Below, in pieces: positions 26,433 through 33,524 of a stretch of 64,000 bases of DNA. The stretch is from positions 510,501-574,500 of the forward strand of contig NZ_CP030028.1 of NCBI RefSeq assembly GCF_003586445.1, in the 5' to 3' direction. Position 1 is the stretch's first letter, and the number at the start of each line of letters is the position of its first letter. The notes below the pieces were generated by a model. It searched no databases and was not told where the DNA came from. It was given only the letters and a program-made list of their open reading frames with translations. A program made the position numbers and the translations under genes. This stretch comes from Bacillus sp. Y1 (GTDB taxonomy: Bacteria; Bacillota; Bacilli; Bacillales; Cytobacillaceae).

Positions 26433-26592
26433 ATATCAACTTGGTTAGCCTAGGGACCTTGTTTTATTCTAATAACAGAATTAAACAAATTGTATTTGTG
26501 GCGAAAATGTTAATGAACAAAAACAAACAAAGGTATATTATCTGTATTTGTGTTGAATATATATAGACTGGGGAGTAAGATAAAGGTATAGG

Positions 26593-26632
26593 AAATGAAA
26601 GGGAAAGGATAATTGAAAACCCTTTCTCATTT
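26593..26632 (+). other. Leader hairpin upstream of the Fe-alcohol dehydrogenase
   Basis: AAATGAAAGGG pairs with CCCTTTCTCATTT (two-base bulge), followed by TTTAAAA. It sits in the leader just before the Rex-like box and may attenuate transcription. The rest of 26433-26592 is AT-rich and shows no firm -35/-10 pair. Confidence 0.4.
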
Positions 26633-26641
26633 TAAAAACGT

Positions 26642-26659
26642 TTGTGAAATAGTGAACAA
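26642..26659 (+). promoter_or_regulatory. Rex-like operator
   Basis: TTGTGAA-ATAG-TGAACAA agrees with the Rex consensus TTGTKAA-N4-TTMACAA at 13 of 14 positions. It is nested in a wider imperfect palindrome (AACGTTTGT at 26637, ACAAATGTT at 26656). It lies just before the ribosome binding site of an NADH-linked dehydrogenase, a classical Rex target. Confidence 0.65.
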
Positions 26660-26680
26660 ATGTTGGAGGAGGAACAAAAG

Positions 26681-27853
26681 ATGAGCAATGCACGTGTGTA
26701 TTATGTACCAAGCACCAACCTAATGGGCAGAGGCTGTTTAAAAGAACTGCCAGCACTTGTAAAAGAACTCGGACAAAAAAAGGCATTAGTTGTAACGGAT
26801 AAGTTCTTGAATCAATCCGGTTTAGCAGGAAAAGTTCTTGCGGAACTAGATACGATTGATCTAGAATACGTCATCTTTGATGATGTCAAACCAAATCCTA
26901 CGGTCCAAAATGTGTATGAAGGGTTTGAGGTATTTAAGGAAAATGCTTGTGACTTCATCGTATCAATTGGTGGAGGATCTCCTCAGGATGCTGCAAAGGC
27001 AATTGGACTTTATGTAACCAATGGAGGAGATTTACGAGACTATGAAGGTGTTGGAAAAACAAAGAATAAATCGGTACCGATTGTTGCTGTCAACACGACA
27101 GCTGGTACATCTAGTGAATTTACCATTAACTACGTGATTACAGATACGGAACGAGAAGTGAAAATGGTTATGGTAGATAAAAACAGCTTAGTGACCATCT
27201 CTGTAAATGACCCGGAACTTATGGTTGATAAACCAGCAGATTTGACCGCTGCAACAGGTGTGGATGCACTCACCCATGCAATTGAAGCGATCGTGACTCC
27301 AGGAGCGTTCCCTGTTACAGATGCAACCGCATTAGCTGCTGTTGAAATCATCTTTAACTACTTGCCTCGTGCTGTAAAAGATGGTCATGATATTGAAGCT
27401 CGTGAACAGATGACATATGTGATGTTCTTAGCGGGTATTGCCTTTAACAATGCAGGACTAGGTTTTGTTCATGCGATGGCGCACCAGCTTGGCGGTGTGT
27501 ACGATCTTCCACACGGAGTATGTAACGCCATGCTTCTTCCGATTGTTGAAAGAGAAAATGCGAAACGTGATCCAAAGAAATTCCGTTTAATTGCAAAAGC
27601 AGCAGGCATTCAAGTGGAAGGAAAAACAGATGAGCAATGCGCAGATGAAGTGATTGAAGCAATTAAAGCTCTATGTAAGGAAGTAGGAATTCCAAGTACC
27701 CTTGCTGAGTTAGGTGTGACGGATGTGGATTTAGATAAACTAGCAACAAATGCTTTAGCAGATGCTTGTGCACCGGGTAATCCATTTCAGCCAACAAAAG
27801 AAGAAGTGATTGAAATGTTTAAAGAAATTGCTTCTCCTGTAGTCATGAGTTAA
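26681..27853 (+). CDS. Iron-containing alcohol dehydrogenase (group III)
   Basis: 390 aa from ATG 26681 with GGAGGAGG 8 bases upstream; the ATG at 26660 lies before that site. GGGSPQDAAKAIG (about 95-107) and NTTAGTSSE mark the NAD-binding half. The metal ligands are Asp and His in GVDALTHAIEA (about 194-204), His in AMAHQLGG (about 260-267) and His in LPHGVCN (about 273-279). It closely resembles B. methanolicus-type methanol dehydrogenase and propanediol or lactaldehyde reductases. With rhamnose pathways nearby, reduction of L-lactaldehyde to 1,2-propanediol is a plausible fermentative role; this is an inference. The Rex-like box supports NADH control. Confidence 0.92.
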   Translation: MSNARVYYVPSTNLMGRGCLKELPALVKELGQKKALVVTDKFLNQSGLAGKVLAELDTIDLEYVIFDDVKPNPTVQNVYEGFEVFKENACDFIVSIGGGSPQDAAKAIGLYVTNGGDLRDYEGVGKTKNKSVPIVAVNTTAGTSSEFTINYVITDTEREVKMVMVDKNSLVTISVNDPELMVDKPADLTAATGVDALTHAIEAIVTPGAFPVTDATALAAVEIIFNYLPRAVKDGHDIEAREQMTYVMFLAGIAFNNAGLGFVHAMAHQLGGVYDLPHGVCNAMLLPIVERENAKRDPKKFRLIAKAAGIQVEGKTDEQCADEVIEAIKALCKEVGIPSTLAELGVTDVDLDKLATNALADACAPGNPFQPTKEEVIEMFKEIASPVVMS

Positions 27854-27884
27854 TGACGGAGTTAGCAAGTATATAATGACACAT

Positions 27885-27897
27885 AAAATAGCGTGAG
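27885..27897 (+). terminator. Left arm of the disrupted Fe-ADH terminator
   Basis: AAAATAGCGTGAG is exactly complementary to CTCACGCTATTTT at 29258-29270 on the far side of the IS element. Removing the element and one TTT copy restores a 13-bp stem with a seven-base loop and a T-tail. Confidence 0.85.
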
Positions 27898-27910
27898 AAT
27901 TTTGATATGC

Positions 27911-27972
27911 TCCCGATAAAGTAGACAGATGAAATAATAAAAAATCTGTTTACTTTATTGGGGTTTTTTTTT
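27911..27972 (+). terminator. Terminator formed by the IS left end
   Basis: CCCGATAAAGTAGACAGAT (27912-27930) pairs over 19 bases, with two G-U pairs, with the segment at 27944-27962, followed by GG and eight T (27965-27972). It would stop outside transcription just before orfA. It probably replaced the terminator destroyed by the insertion. Confidence 0.85.
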
Positions 27973-28330
27973 ATGGCGAAAAGTGCATATTCAGCACAAG
28001 AAAAATTAGAATTTATTATCAAATACCAAAACAGCTGCAGTCCTTGATTATCTTTCTGGGAACTATTCTATGAATGAGGTTGTACGGAAGTATGAAATGT
28101 CCAGTCGTTCACTTTTGAAACAATGGATAAGGAATTATAATGATCATAGAGAAGACGGTCTCAAGGATAAGCGCGGCCAGCGTAAAGTAGAACCGGAGTT
28201 AACCCCCGAAGAAAAAATCCAACGCGAAATGAAGCGATTGGAGAGGGAAAATGAGCGTCTTCGGGCCGAGAATGCATTCTTAAAAAAGTTGGAGGAACTC
28301 GAAAGGAGGCGTTTAAAGAAACGTCATTAA
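27973..28330 (+). pseudogene. IS3-family orfA, frameshifted
   Basis: Starts ATG 27973 (MAKSAYSAQEKLEFIIKYQN), then loses frame near 28037 and meets TGA. The reading continues in another frame (AVLDYLSGNYSMNEVVRKYE) to the stop at 28330. It holds the helix-turn-helix (MNEVVRKYEMSSRSLLKQWI) and a leucine-zipper-like C-terminus. A one- or two-base indel separates the parts. Confidence 0.88.
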
Positions 28331-29207
28331 GCCAAATTCGATTAACAGATAAATATATAGCCATTCAGGAACTTCATGAGGAAGAGAAATTCTCCATTGT
28401 GCTATTATGCAAGATTGCGAGAATTCAACGTTCTTCTTATTATAAATGGCTTAATCGCACCCCTTCAGATAATGAGAAATTGAATGAGAAAATTCTAGAG
28501 GAAATAAAAACTTTATATGAGAAAGTGAACGGAATATATAGATATCGTCGCATGACGATGAACTGAACCGTACCTTATCAACGCCTATAAATCATAAGCG
28601 AGTATATCGATTGATGAGAATCGCCGGAATCCAATCGTTGATTCGACGCAAAGGCAAAAAATATAAGCCAAGTACACCCAAACATGTCGCTGAAAACATC
28701 TTGAACAGAGAATTCACCGCAGAGAACCCAAATGAAAAATGGTTAACAGATGGGACTGAAATGAAATACGGGGCTACACATAAGGCTTATTTGAGTGCAA
28801 TTTTAGATTTGTGCGATGGATCCATTGTTAGTTATATATTAGGAACTTCTAATAATAATTCGTTGGTATTTAAAACTTTCGAATTAGCATTGGAAGCTAA
28901 TCCGGGAGCAAAACCCCTCTTCCATAGTGATCGAGGATTTCAATACACTTCCCCTGCTTTTAAAAGGAAAATTGATAAAGCAGAGATGGTTCAAAGTATG
29001 TCGAGGGTCGGAAGGTGTATTGATAATGGACCAATGGAGTCTTTTTGGGGAACATTGAAAAGTGAAAAGTATTATCTGAACAAGTACAGCACCTTTGAAG
29101 AGTTGAAAAAAGACATTGAGGAGTACATAAAATTTTATAATTATGAAAGATTACAAAAAAGACTAAACGGCCTTAGTCCCTTAGAATACAGGGCTAAAGC
29201 CGCTTAG
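28289..29207 (+). pseudogene. IS3-family orfB transposase, frameshifted
   Basis: Read in the -1 frame after the A6G site (VGGTRKEAFKETSLSQIR). The frame breaks at about 28562, where one base appears lost (ATGAAC-TGA), then resumes through 28611-29207. The DDE integrase core is intact in the second part: Asp in WLTDGTE, Asp in HSDRGFQYTS, Glu in DNGPMESFWG. The end RLNGLSPLEYRAKAA is typical of the family. Confidence 0.9.
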
Positions 29208-29257
29208 TGTCGTTTTTTTATTTCCACTGTCTACTTGACGGGGGGCACTTCATTTGA

Positions 29258-29275
29258 CTCACGCTATTTTTCTTT
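29258..29275 (+). terminator. Right arm and T-tail of the disrupted Fe-ADH terminator
   Basis: CTCACGCTATTTT then TCTTTT. See the left arm at 27885-27897. Separated by 1.36 kb of IS sequence, it can no longer work as a local hairpin. Confidence 0.85.
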
Positions 29276-29331
29276 TAAACAAAGGAATATTAATGTAATC
29301 AAGTTTAATTGGCATTCGATTTCCTGCAAGC

Positions 29332-29410
29332 CCTGTCCGAATACCCTCCGGATTCGGACATCCAAGAGCAAACTCCATCAATTCCTGTCCAAATACCCCC
29401 AGAATTTGTA
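29332..29410 (+). repeat. Pair of degenerate CCTGTCC hairpin repeats
   Basis: CCTGTCC occurs at 29332 and 29384 (52 bases apart). The first begins a stem TCCGAAT (29336) / ATTCGGA (29352) around ACCCTCCGG; the second is a decayed version (TCCAAAT / ATTTGTA around ACCCCCAGA). Non-coding, between the IS and the glycine-zipper gene. Confidence 0.6.
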
Positions 29411-29432
29411 TTAATCAATTCTATGAAAATGG

Positions 29433-29711
29433 CTACTCTTTTAGAGAGTCAATATTATTTCTCGCATCACGATTTTCGGAAGCTGAATGGCTATCTTCTT
29501 CAACGCCCTCACCCATTTGGTTACCAATCGCACCGCCTGAAACACCGCCTATCACAGCACCAACTAGTCCAAATGGAGAACCGATCATCGCACCCGCAAC
29601 GGCTCCATTTAAAGTTCCTGCTGCTTCACTATAGTCATTGACACCTTGATTGTTGACCTTTTCTTCCACATTTTCATCCTCGAAGTTATTGCGTTCGTTA
29701 CTCTGATTCAT
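29433..29711 (-). CDS. Small glycine-zipper protein
   Basis: 92 aa. A hydrophilic, Asn- and Glu-rich N-terminus (MNQSNERNNFEDENVEEK) is followed by a single hydrophobic glycine-zipper (GAVAGAMIGSPFGLVGAVIG, about 36-55) and a charged tail. Glycine-zipper segments pack in or on membranes, and small proteins of this type occur in bacilli, some linked to spores. AAGGAAGTGAG precedes the ATG. The plus-strand frame opposite is a shadow. Function unknown. Confidence 0.72.
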   Translation of the reverse strand: MNQSNERNNFEDENVEEKVNNQGVNDYSEAAGTLNGAVAGAMIGSPFGLVGAVIGGVSGGAIGNQMGEGVEEDSHSASENRDARNNIDSLKE

Positions 29712-29898
29712 CTACTCACTTCCTTGTTTATAAGTGAAAAATTTGGTGTACTATCCTAAACATATACTACCCAGCCGAAGTCGTTTTACTCCCTTTGTTT
29801 AGTGGTAGATTTCTAAGTTTCATTAAGAGTTGAGTGTTATACACAAACAGATGTAAACTACCAATAACTAATTAAACAGATTAACTGGAGGAAATGAG

Positions 29899-30690
29899 AT
29901 GAAATATTTTGTAGTTGATGCTTTTGCAGAAAAGGTTTTTGAAGGAAATCCAGCAGGAGTCTGTATCATGAATGATTGGATTTCAGATGAACTTATGCAG
30001 AAAATAGCCATTGAAAATAATTTATCAGAAACAGCTTTTGCAGTAAAAGAAGAAGCAGGTCCCTATCGGCTTAGATGGTTTACACCTGGAGGAGAGATTA
30101 ATCTTTGTGGGCACGCTACGTTAGCAACGGCATTTATCATACTAAATTATTATGAGAAGCAATTGGATTGTGTCAAGTTCCATACAATTAGTGGAGAATT
30201 AACTGTAAATAAACAAGATGATTTATATGAACTGGATTTCCCTTCCGTTCCTTTAGAAGAAATTTCTGTTACGGATCAAATGATCAGCGCTTTGGGAATT
30301 GTGCCAAAAGAAACCTACTTAAATAGAGATCTTGTATTCATACTGGAGTCCGAGGAAGAAGTGAGAAACGTAAGCCCTGACTTTGCCAAATTAGAAACAT
30401 TACCAGAAGGATTGGGTGTTTGTGTTACGGCCAAAGGTAGCACATATGATTTTGTCTCTCGAGGATTTTTCCCTAAGCTAAAAATTAATGAAGATCCCGT
30501 AACAGGTTCATTACATTGTGGCTTAATTCCTTTTTGGGCCAATAGACTGGGAAAAGAGGAAATGGTGGCTAGACAATTATCAAATAGAGGTGGAACACTT
30601 TATTGTAAACATGAGGGTACACGAGTGAAAATTGCTGGAAGTGCCGTTTTATATTCAGTAGCCGAGATAAACATTGGGGATCAAGTATAA
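29899..30690 (+). CDS. PhzF-family isomerase
   Basis: 263 aa, the normal length. VDAFAEKVFEGNPAGVC (residues 5-21) and the catalytic Glu in NNLSETAFAV (about 41-50) match the PhzF family, as do RWFTPGGEINLCGHATLATA and EDPVTGSLHCGLIPFW. Members have a diaminopimelate-epimerase fold. PhzF itself isomerises a phenazine precursor; most bacillar homologues have no known substrate, and no phenazine genes lie nearby. AGGAGG-like GGAGGAAA precedes the ATG. Confidence 0.9.
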   Translation: MKYFVVDAFAEKVFEGNPAGVCIMNDWISDELMQKIAIENNLSETAFAVKEEAGPYRLRWFTPGGEINLCGHATLATAFIILNYYEKQLDCVKFHTISGELTVNKQDDLYELDFPSVPLEEISVTDQMISALGIVPKETYLNRDLVFILESEEEVRNVSPDFAKLETLPEGLGVCVTAKGSTYDFVSRGFFPKLKINEDPVTGSLHCGLIPFWANRLGKEEMVARQLSNRGGTLYCKHEGTRVKIAGSAVLYSVAEINIGDQV

Positions 30691-30737
30691 TTCAAGAATA
30701 AGGTGATTTTTCGATAAACCAGGGGTGAAGGGTTGGG

Positions 30738-30905
30738 ATGTATTCATTAAAGTTGGGTTATTTTATTATTATCATACGTTCCTCATCAGGAGTGTTCATC
30801 GTTCCTTTTGAAAATGAATTTGGATGGGATCGGTCAACCATTTCATTTGCTATTGCGAAGGAACGTATTGTAGTTAAGGAAAATGAATCTTCTATAGCTA
30901 ACTAA
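30738..30905 (+). pseudogene. Remnant of an MFS transporter N-terminus
   Basis: A 55-codon frame starting ATG 30738 behind AGGGGTG. GYFIIIIRSSSGVFIVPFEN followed by EFGWDRSTISFAIA closely follows the first helix and the GW-x-RS-x-ISFA motif of major-facilitator proteins. After FAIAK the sequence turns into unrelated KERIVVKENESS and stops, so at least 350 codons are lost. Probably a deletion scar. Confidence 0.6.
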
Positions 30906-30908
30906 ATG

Positions 30909-30953
30909 AAAAGGCCGAATATCCCATGATATAGAAAATGGGATATCGGCTTT
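30909..30953. terminator. Bidirectional terminator between MFS remnant and aldo/keto reductase
   Basis: AAGGCCGA-ATATCCCAT pairs with ATGGGATAT-CGGCTTT with one bulge. T-rich on the minus side (CCTTTTC) and short T-runs on the plus side. It closes the minus-strand reductase gene. Confidence 0.72.
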
Positions 30954-30973
30954 CGTTCCAAGTATATTTGAAA

Positions 30974-31954
30974 TTAATTATGACCCACTATACGATGCGG
31001 TACATATGGTTCTTCAAGGAATGCAATTTCTTCCGGTGAAAGCTTTACTGATAAAGCACCTACAGCATCCTCAAGATGTGATATTTTTGTTGCCCCGATT
31101 ATTGGAGCTGTTACTGTCTCTTTTTGTAATAACCAAGCAAGTGCAATATGTGTACGTTGAACACCGTGTTTTTCTGCAATAGATGCTACTCGCTCAACCA
31201 CTAATCGGTCGCCATCGGCAGTCGCATCGTATTTTGACTTTTGGACTTGATCGGTTTCCGAACGAAGTGTGGTTTCGGACCAGTCGCGCGTTAATCTACC
31301 TGATGCAAGTGGGCTATATGGAGTAACACCAATTTTCTCTTCCTTACAAAGTGGTAGCATTTCTCTTTCCTCTTCACGGTAGATGAGGTTGAGATGGTTC
31401 TGCATAGAGACAAATTTCGTCCAACCATTTTTTTCAGCCACATGTAAAGCTTTTTGGAATTGCCAAGCAAACATGGCAGAAGCACCAATGTATCTTGCTT
31501 TTCCTGACTTCACTACATCATGCAAGGCTTCCATTGTTTCTTCAATAGGAGTAGTATAGTCCCAGCGATGGATGATATAAAGATCTACGTAATCTGTTTC
31601 CAATCGCTTAAGGCTCTTATCAATTTCACTCATTATAGCTTTTCGAGAAAGGCCCGAACCATTTGGACCTTTGTGCATTTGCCCGTGTACTTTGGTTGCT
31701 ATTACTACTTCGTCACGATTAGCGTAATCTTTCAGAGCCCTTCCAAGATATTCCTCACTTGTGCCAAGAGAGTATACATTGGCAGTATCAAAAAAATTAA
31801 TCCCTAATTCAAGCGCCTTCTTTATCACGGGGCGAGAGTCCTGCTCGTTAAGTACCCATTGGTGAACCCATTTATTTGCGTCTCCAAAACCCATACATCC
31901 AAGACAAAGTCGAGATACATCTAAGCCAGTATTACCAAGTTTCGCATACTCCAT
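30974..31954 (-). CDS. Aldo/keto reductase
   Basis: 326 aa from ATG 31954 (MEYAKLGNTGLDVSRLCLG), with GAGAGGG upstream; a start 11 codons earlier has no site. TIM-barrel oxidoreductase with the catalytic tetrad Asp in FFDTANVYS, Tyr in the same motif, Lys in VIATKVHG and His in YIIHRWDY. Cofactor NADPH is expected. The closest described type is the YajO/YakC-like group. It is divergent from an AraC regulator, with direct repeats TTGATAGGA in the shared promoter region, which suggests aldehyde-responsive control. Confidence 0.92.
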   Translation of the reverse strand: MEYAKLGNTGLDVSRLCLGCMGFGDANKWVHQWVLNEQDSRPVIKKALELGINFFDTANVYSLGTSEEYLGRALKDYANRDEVVIATKVHGQMHKGPNGSGLSRKAIMSEIDKSLKRLETDYVDLYIIHRWDYTTPIEETMEALHDVVKSGKARYIGASAMFAWQFQKALHVAEKNGWTKFVSMQNHLNLIYREEEREMLPLCKEEKIGVTPYSPLASGRLTRDWSETTLRSETDQVQKSKYDATADGDRLVVERVASIAEKHGVQRTHIALAWLLQKETVTAPIIGATKISHLEDAVGALSVKLSPEEIAFLEEPYVPHRIVGHN

Positions 31955-32047
31955 TTGATTGTTCCCTCTCTTTTGTTTATTTGCCACGTTTAACGTGACC
32001 TCTTTGGAAATAATTATGCCATAAATAATAAATAACCCTTAACCCAT

Positions 32048-32077
32048 TCCTATCAAGTTTTTGCCTAATCCTATCAA
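32048..32077 (-). promoter_or_regulatory. Direct-repeat operator between AKR and AraC genes
   Basis: TCCTATCAA at 32048-32056 and 32069-32077, 21 bases apart (two helical turns); on the minus strand this reads TTGATAGGA twice. It lies just upstream of a minus-strand promoter (TTAAGG, about 18 bases, CATAAT near 32016-32021), so an AraC activator would sit against the -35. TATAAT at 32107-32112 is the likely -10 of the AraC gene. Confidence 0.62.
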
Positions 32078-32140
32078 CCACTCTTACCCTACCAACGAAT
32101 ATCAGATATAATGACTGAAGATGGAGAAAAAGGAGAATAA

Positions 32141-33046
32141 ATGATGTCTGAGAAAACCTACAAACAGCAACTAGAACTTGCTAATCTCATAGAGAACTTT
32201 TCCAAACAGGATGGTGTCCATTCTACATTAATCCCCTCTTTATTTCTCATTCGTGAATCCATTATTACGGAACCTTTATCTAGAGTGAACGAGCCGTCTT
32301 TTTGCATGATTCTCCAAGGTGAGAAGGAAGTGATATTGGGAGAGGAACGATTCTTGTATGGTCCTGGGCATTATATTGTGGCCTCAGTTGATTTGCCAGT
32401 AACAGGGCAAGTGATCAAAGCCTCAACAGAATTGCCCTATTTAGCTTTCAAACTTGAATTTACCTCAACTGAAATTTTAGAAGTTATAAATGAAACAGAT
32501 ATTCCATTTAATCAGGGAAAGAACTCGAAGCGGGCTATGTTTGTTAGCGAAGTAGAACCATGTTTGTTGGATGCAGTACTAAGACTAGCAAATTTATTAG
32601 AAAATCCAAAGCACATTCCTGTCCTTGGTCGATTATTTAAAAAAGAAATTATCTATTGGATCTTACAAGGTCCACATGGAGAAGCATTAGAACAAATAGC
32701 ATTAGAGGGTAGCAATGCATCTAGAATACGAGAAGTGATCAACCATATTATCAAAAATTTTGAAGAACCCTTTCGAATCGAAAAGCTTGCCGAAATCGCA
32801 AATATGAGTGTGTCATCTCTGCATCGACATTTTAAAGATGTAACAGCTATGAGTCCTATTCAGTTCCAAAAACAATTGAGATTACAAGAAGCTAGGCGCA
32901 TGTTATTGGCAAATCCAACAGATGTAGCCGATGTTGCATTCAAGGTGGGCTATGAAAGCCAATCGCAATTTAGTCGGGAATATTCCCGAATGTTTGGCCA
33001 TTCACCTCGAGTAGATATAAGAAGAATGAGAGAAAACTATGCTTAA
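32141..33046 (+). CDS. AraC-family regulator, AraC_N type
   Basis: 301 aa from ATG 32141 or 32144 (AGGAG at 32131-32135 favours the second). N-terminal domain of the AraC-type arabinose-binding-like family seen in aldehyde-responsive regulators (LSRVNEPSFCMILQGEKEVI and YLAFKLEF), then two helix-turn-helix units (RIEKLAEIANMSVSSLHRHF and DVADVAFKVGYESQSQFSRE). Divergent to an aldo/keto reductase; this pairing is common and implies direct control. Terminator directly behind. Confidence 0.92.
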   Translation: MMSEKTYKQQLELANLIENFSKQDGVHSTLIPSLFLIRESIITEPLSRVNEPSFCMILQGEKEVILGEERFLYGPGHYIVASVDLPVTGQVIKASTELPYLAFKLEFTSTEILEVINETDIPFNQGKNSKRAMFVSEVEPCLLDAVLRLANLLENPKHIPVLGRLFKKEIIYWILQGPHGEALEQIALEGSNASRIREVINHIIKNFEEPFRIEKLAEIANMSVSSLHRHFKDVTAMSPIQFQKQLRLQEARRMLLANPTDVADVAFKVGYESQSQFSREYSRMFGHSPRVDIRRMRENYA

Positions 33047-33059
33047 AATGAATAGGAGT

Positions 33060-33100
33060 AATAGTGGGCTATGCTTGAGTAAGAGGCATAGCCTATTTTT
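33060..33100. terminator. Bidirectional terminator between AraC and HPr-like genes
   Basis: GGCTATGC (33067-33074) / GCATAGCC (33086-33093), with outer AATAG / CTATT pairs. T-run TATTTTT on the plus side and AAAAATA on the other, so it can serve both convergent genes. Confidence 0.85.
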
Positions 33101-33121
33101 ATTCAAGAAATGGGGTGCACG

Positions 33122-33400
33122 TCAATCATTGATCAATCCTTTTTTATTAAAATACTCCTTAATTGATTGTATGGCCCGTATTTCATCACTTCCAATAGCC
33201 TTTATATATAATTTAGTACCTGGCTTAATTCCTAGAGACAAAATTTCCATTATTGACTGGGTTGAGTGTTTTAGATTAACAGTATCACCCTGATACTCAA
33301 GGAAAATATCGGATTTAAATTTATAAGCTAAACTTACTAGCAGGGTTGCAGGTCGTGCAAATCCAGTGTTCTTAGTAATAATAAACTTTTTTTTAATCAT
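33122..33400 (-). CDS. HPr-like protein lacking the catalytic histidine
   Basis: 92 aa from ATG 33400 with GAGGTGA 5 bases upstream. The whole chain aligns with HPr (FIITKNTGFARPATLLV, SDIFLEYQGDTVNLK, LSLGIKPG). In HPr the phospho-accepting His15 lies in GIHARPAT; here the stretch is TGFARPAT, one residue shorter with no His. Four extra residues (HSTQ) precede the serine that matches regulatory Ser46 (S-I-M). It therefore cannot pass phosphate in the PTS. It recalls Crh, which also lacks His15 and works with CcpA. It lies 124 bases after the alcohol dehydrogenase gene on the same strand, possibly cotranscribed. Confidence 0.85.
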   Translation of the reverse strand: MIKKKFIITKNTGFARPATLLVSLAYKFKSDIFLEYQGDTVNLKHSTQSIMEILSLGIKPGTKLYIKAIGSDEIRAIQSIKEYFNKKGLIND

Positions 33401-33524
33401 TTTTTCACCTCTTAAGGTCGTTTCCGCAAAAAATCTAATGAAATAAAGTAGGACGAGTAGAGGATGCCCAAAAGCTAGCCTTTTTTGGACACCCTCACAA
33501 TTACTTTTAAAATTTATCATGTTC

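Larger units (their letters stand above)
27903..29252 (+). mobile_element. IS3-family insertion sequence, decayed
   Basis: 1350 bp bounded by imperfect 26-bp inverted repeats (27903-27928 and 29227-29252, both starting TGA on their own strand and ending GTAGACAG; 20 of 26 identical). It is flanked by TTT on both sides (27900-27902 and 29253-29255), consistent with a 3-bp target duplication. It encodes overlapping orfA and orfB with an A6G slippery site (28282-28288), as in IS3/IS150 relatives. Both orfs carry frameshifts, so the copy should not transpose by itself. Confidence 0.92.

Noticed and set aside
29309..29641. 110-codon plus-strand frame opposite the glycine-zipper gene
   Set aside because: Antisense to a gene with a proper start signal and glycine-zipper pattern; the 5' part crosses decayed hairpin repeats.
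33430..33505. Hairpin between adhA and the HPr-like gene as terminator
   Set aside because: A stem around GTCCAAAA / TTTTGGGC exists but has no T-run on the minus strand, so it was not called.
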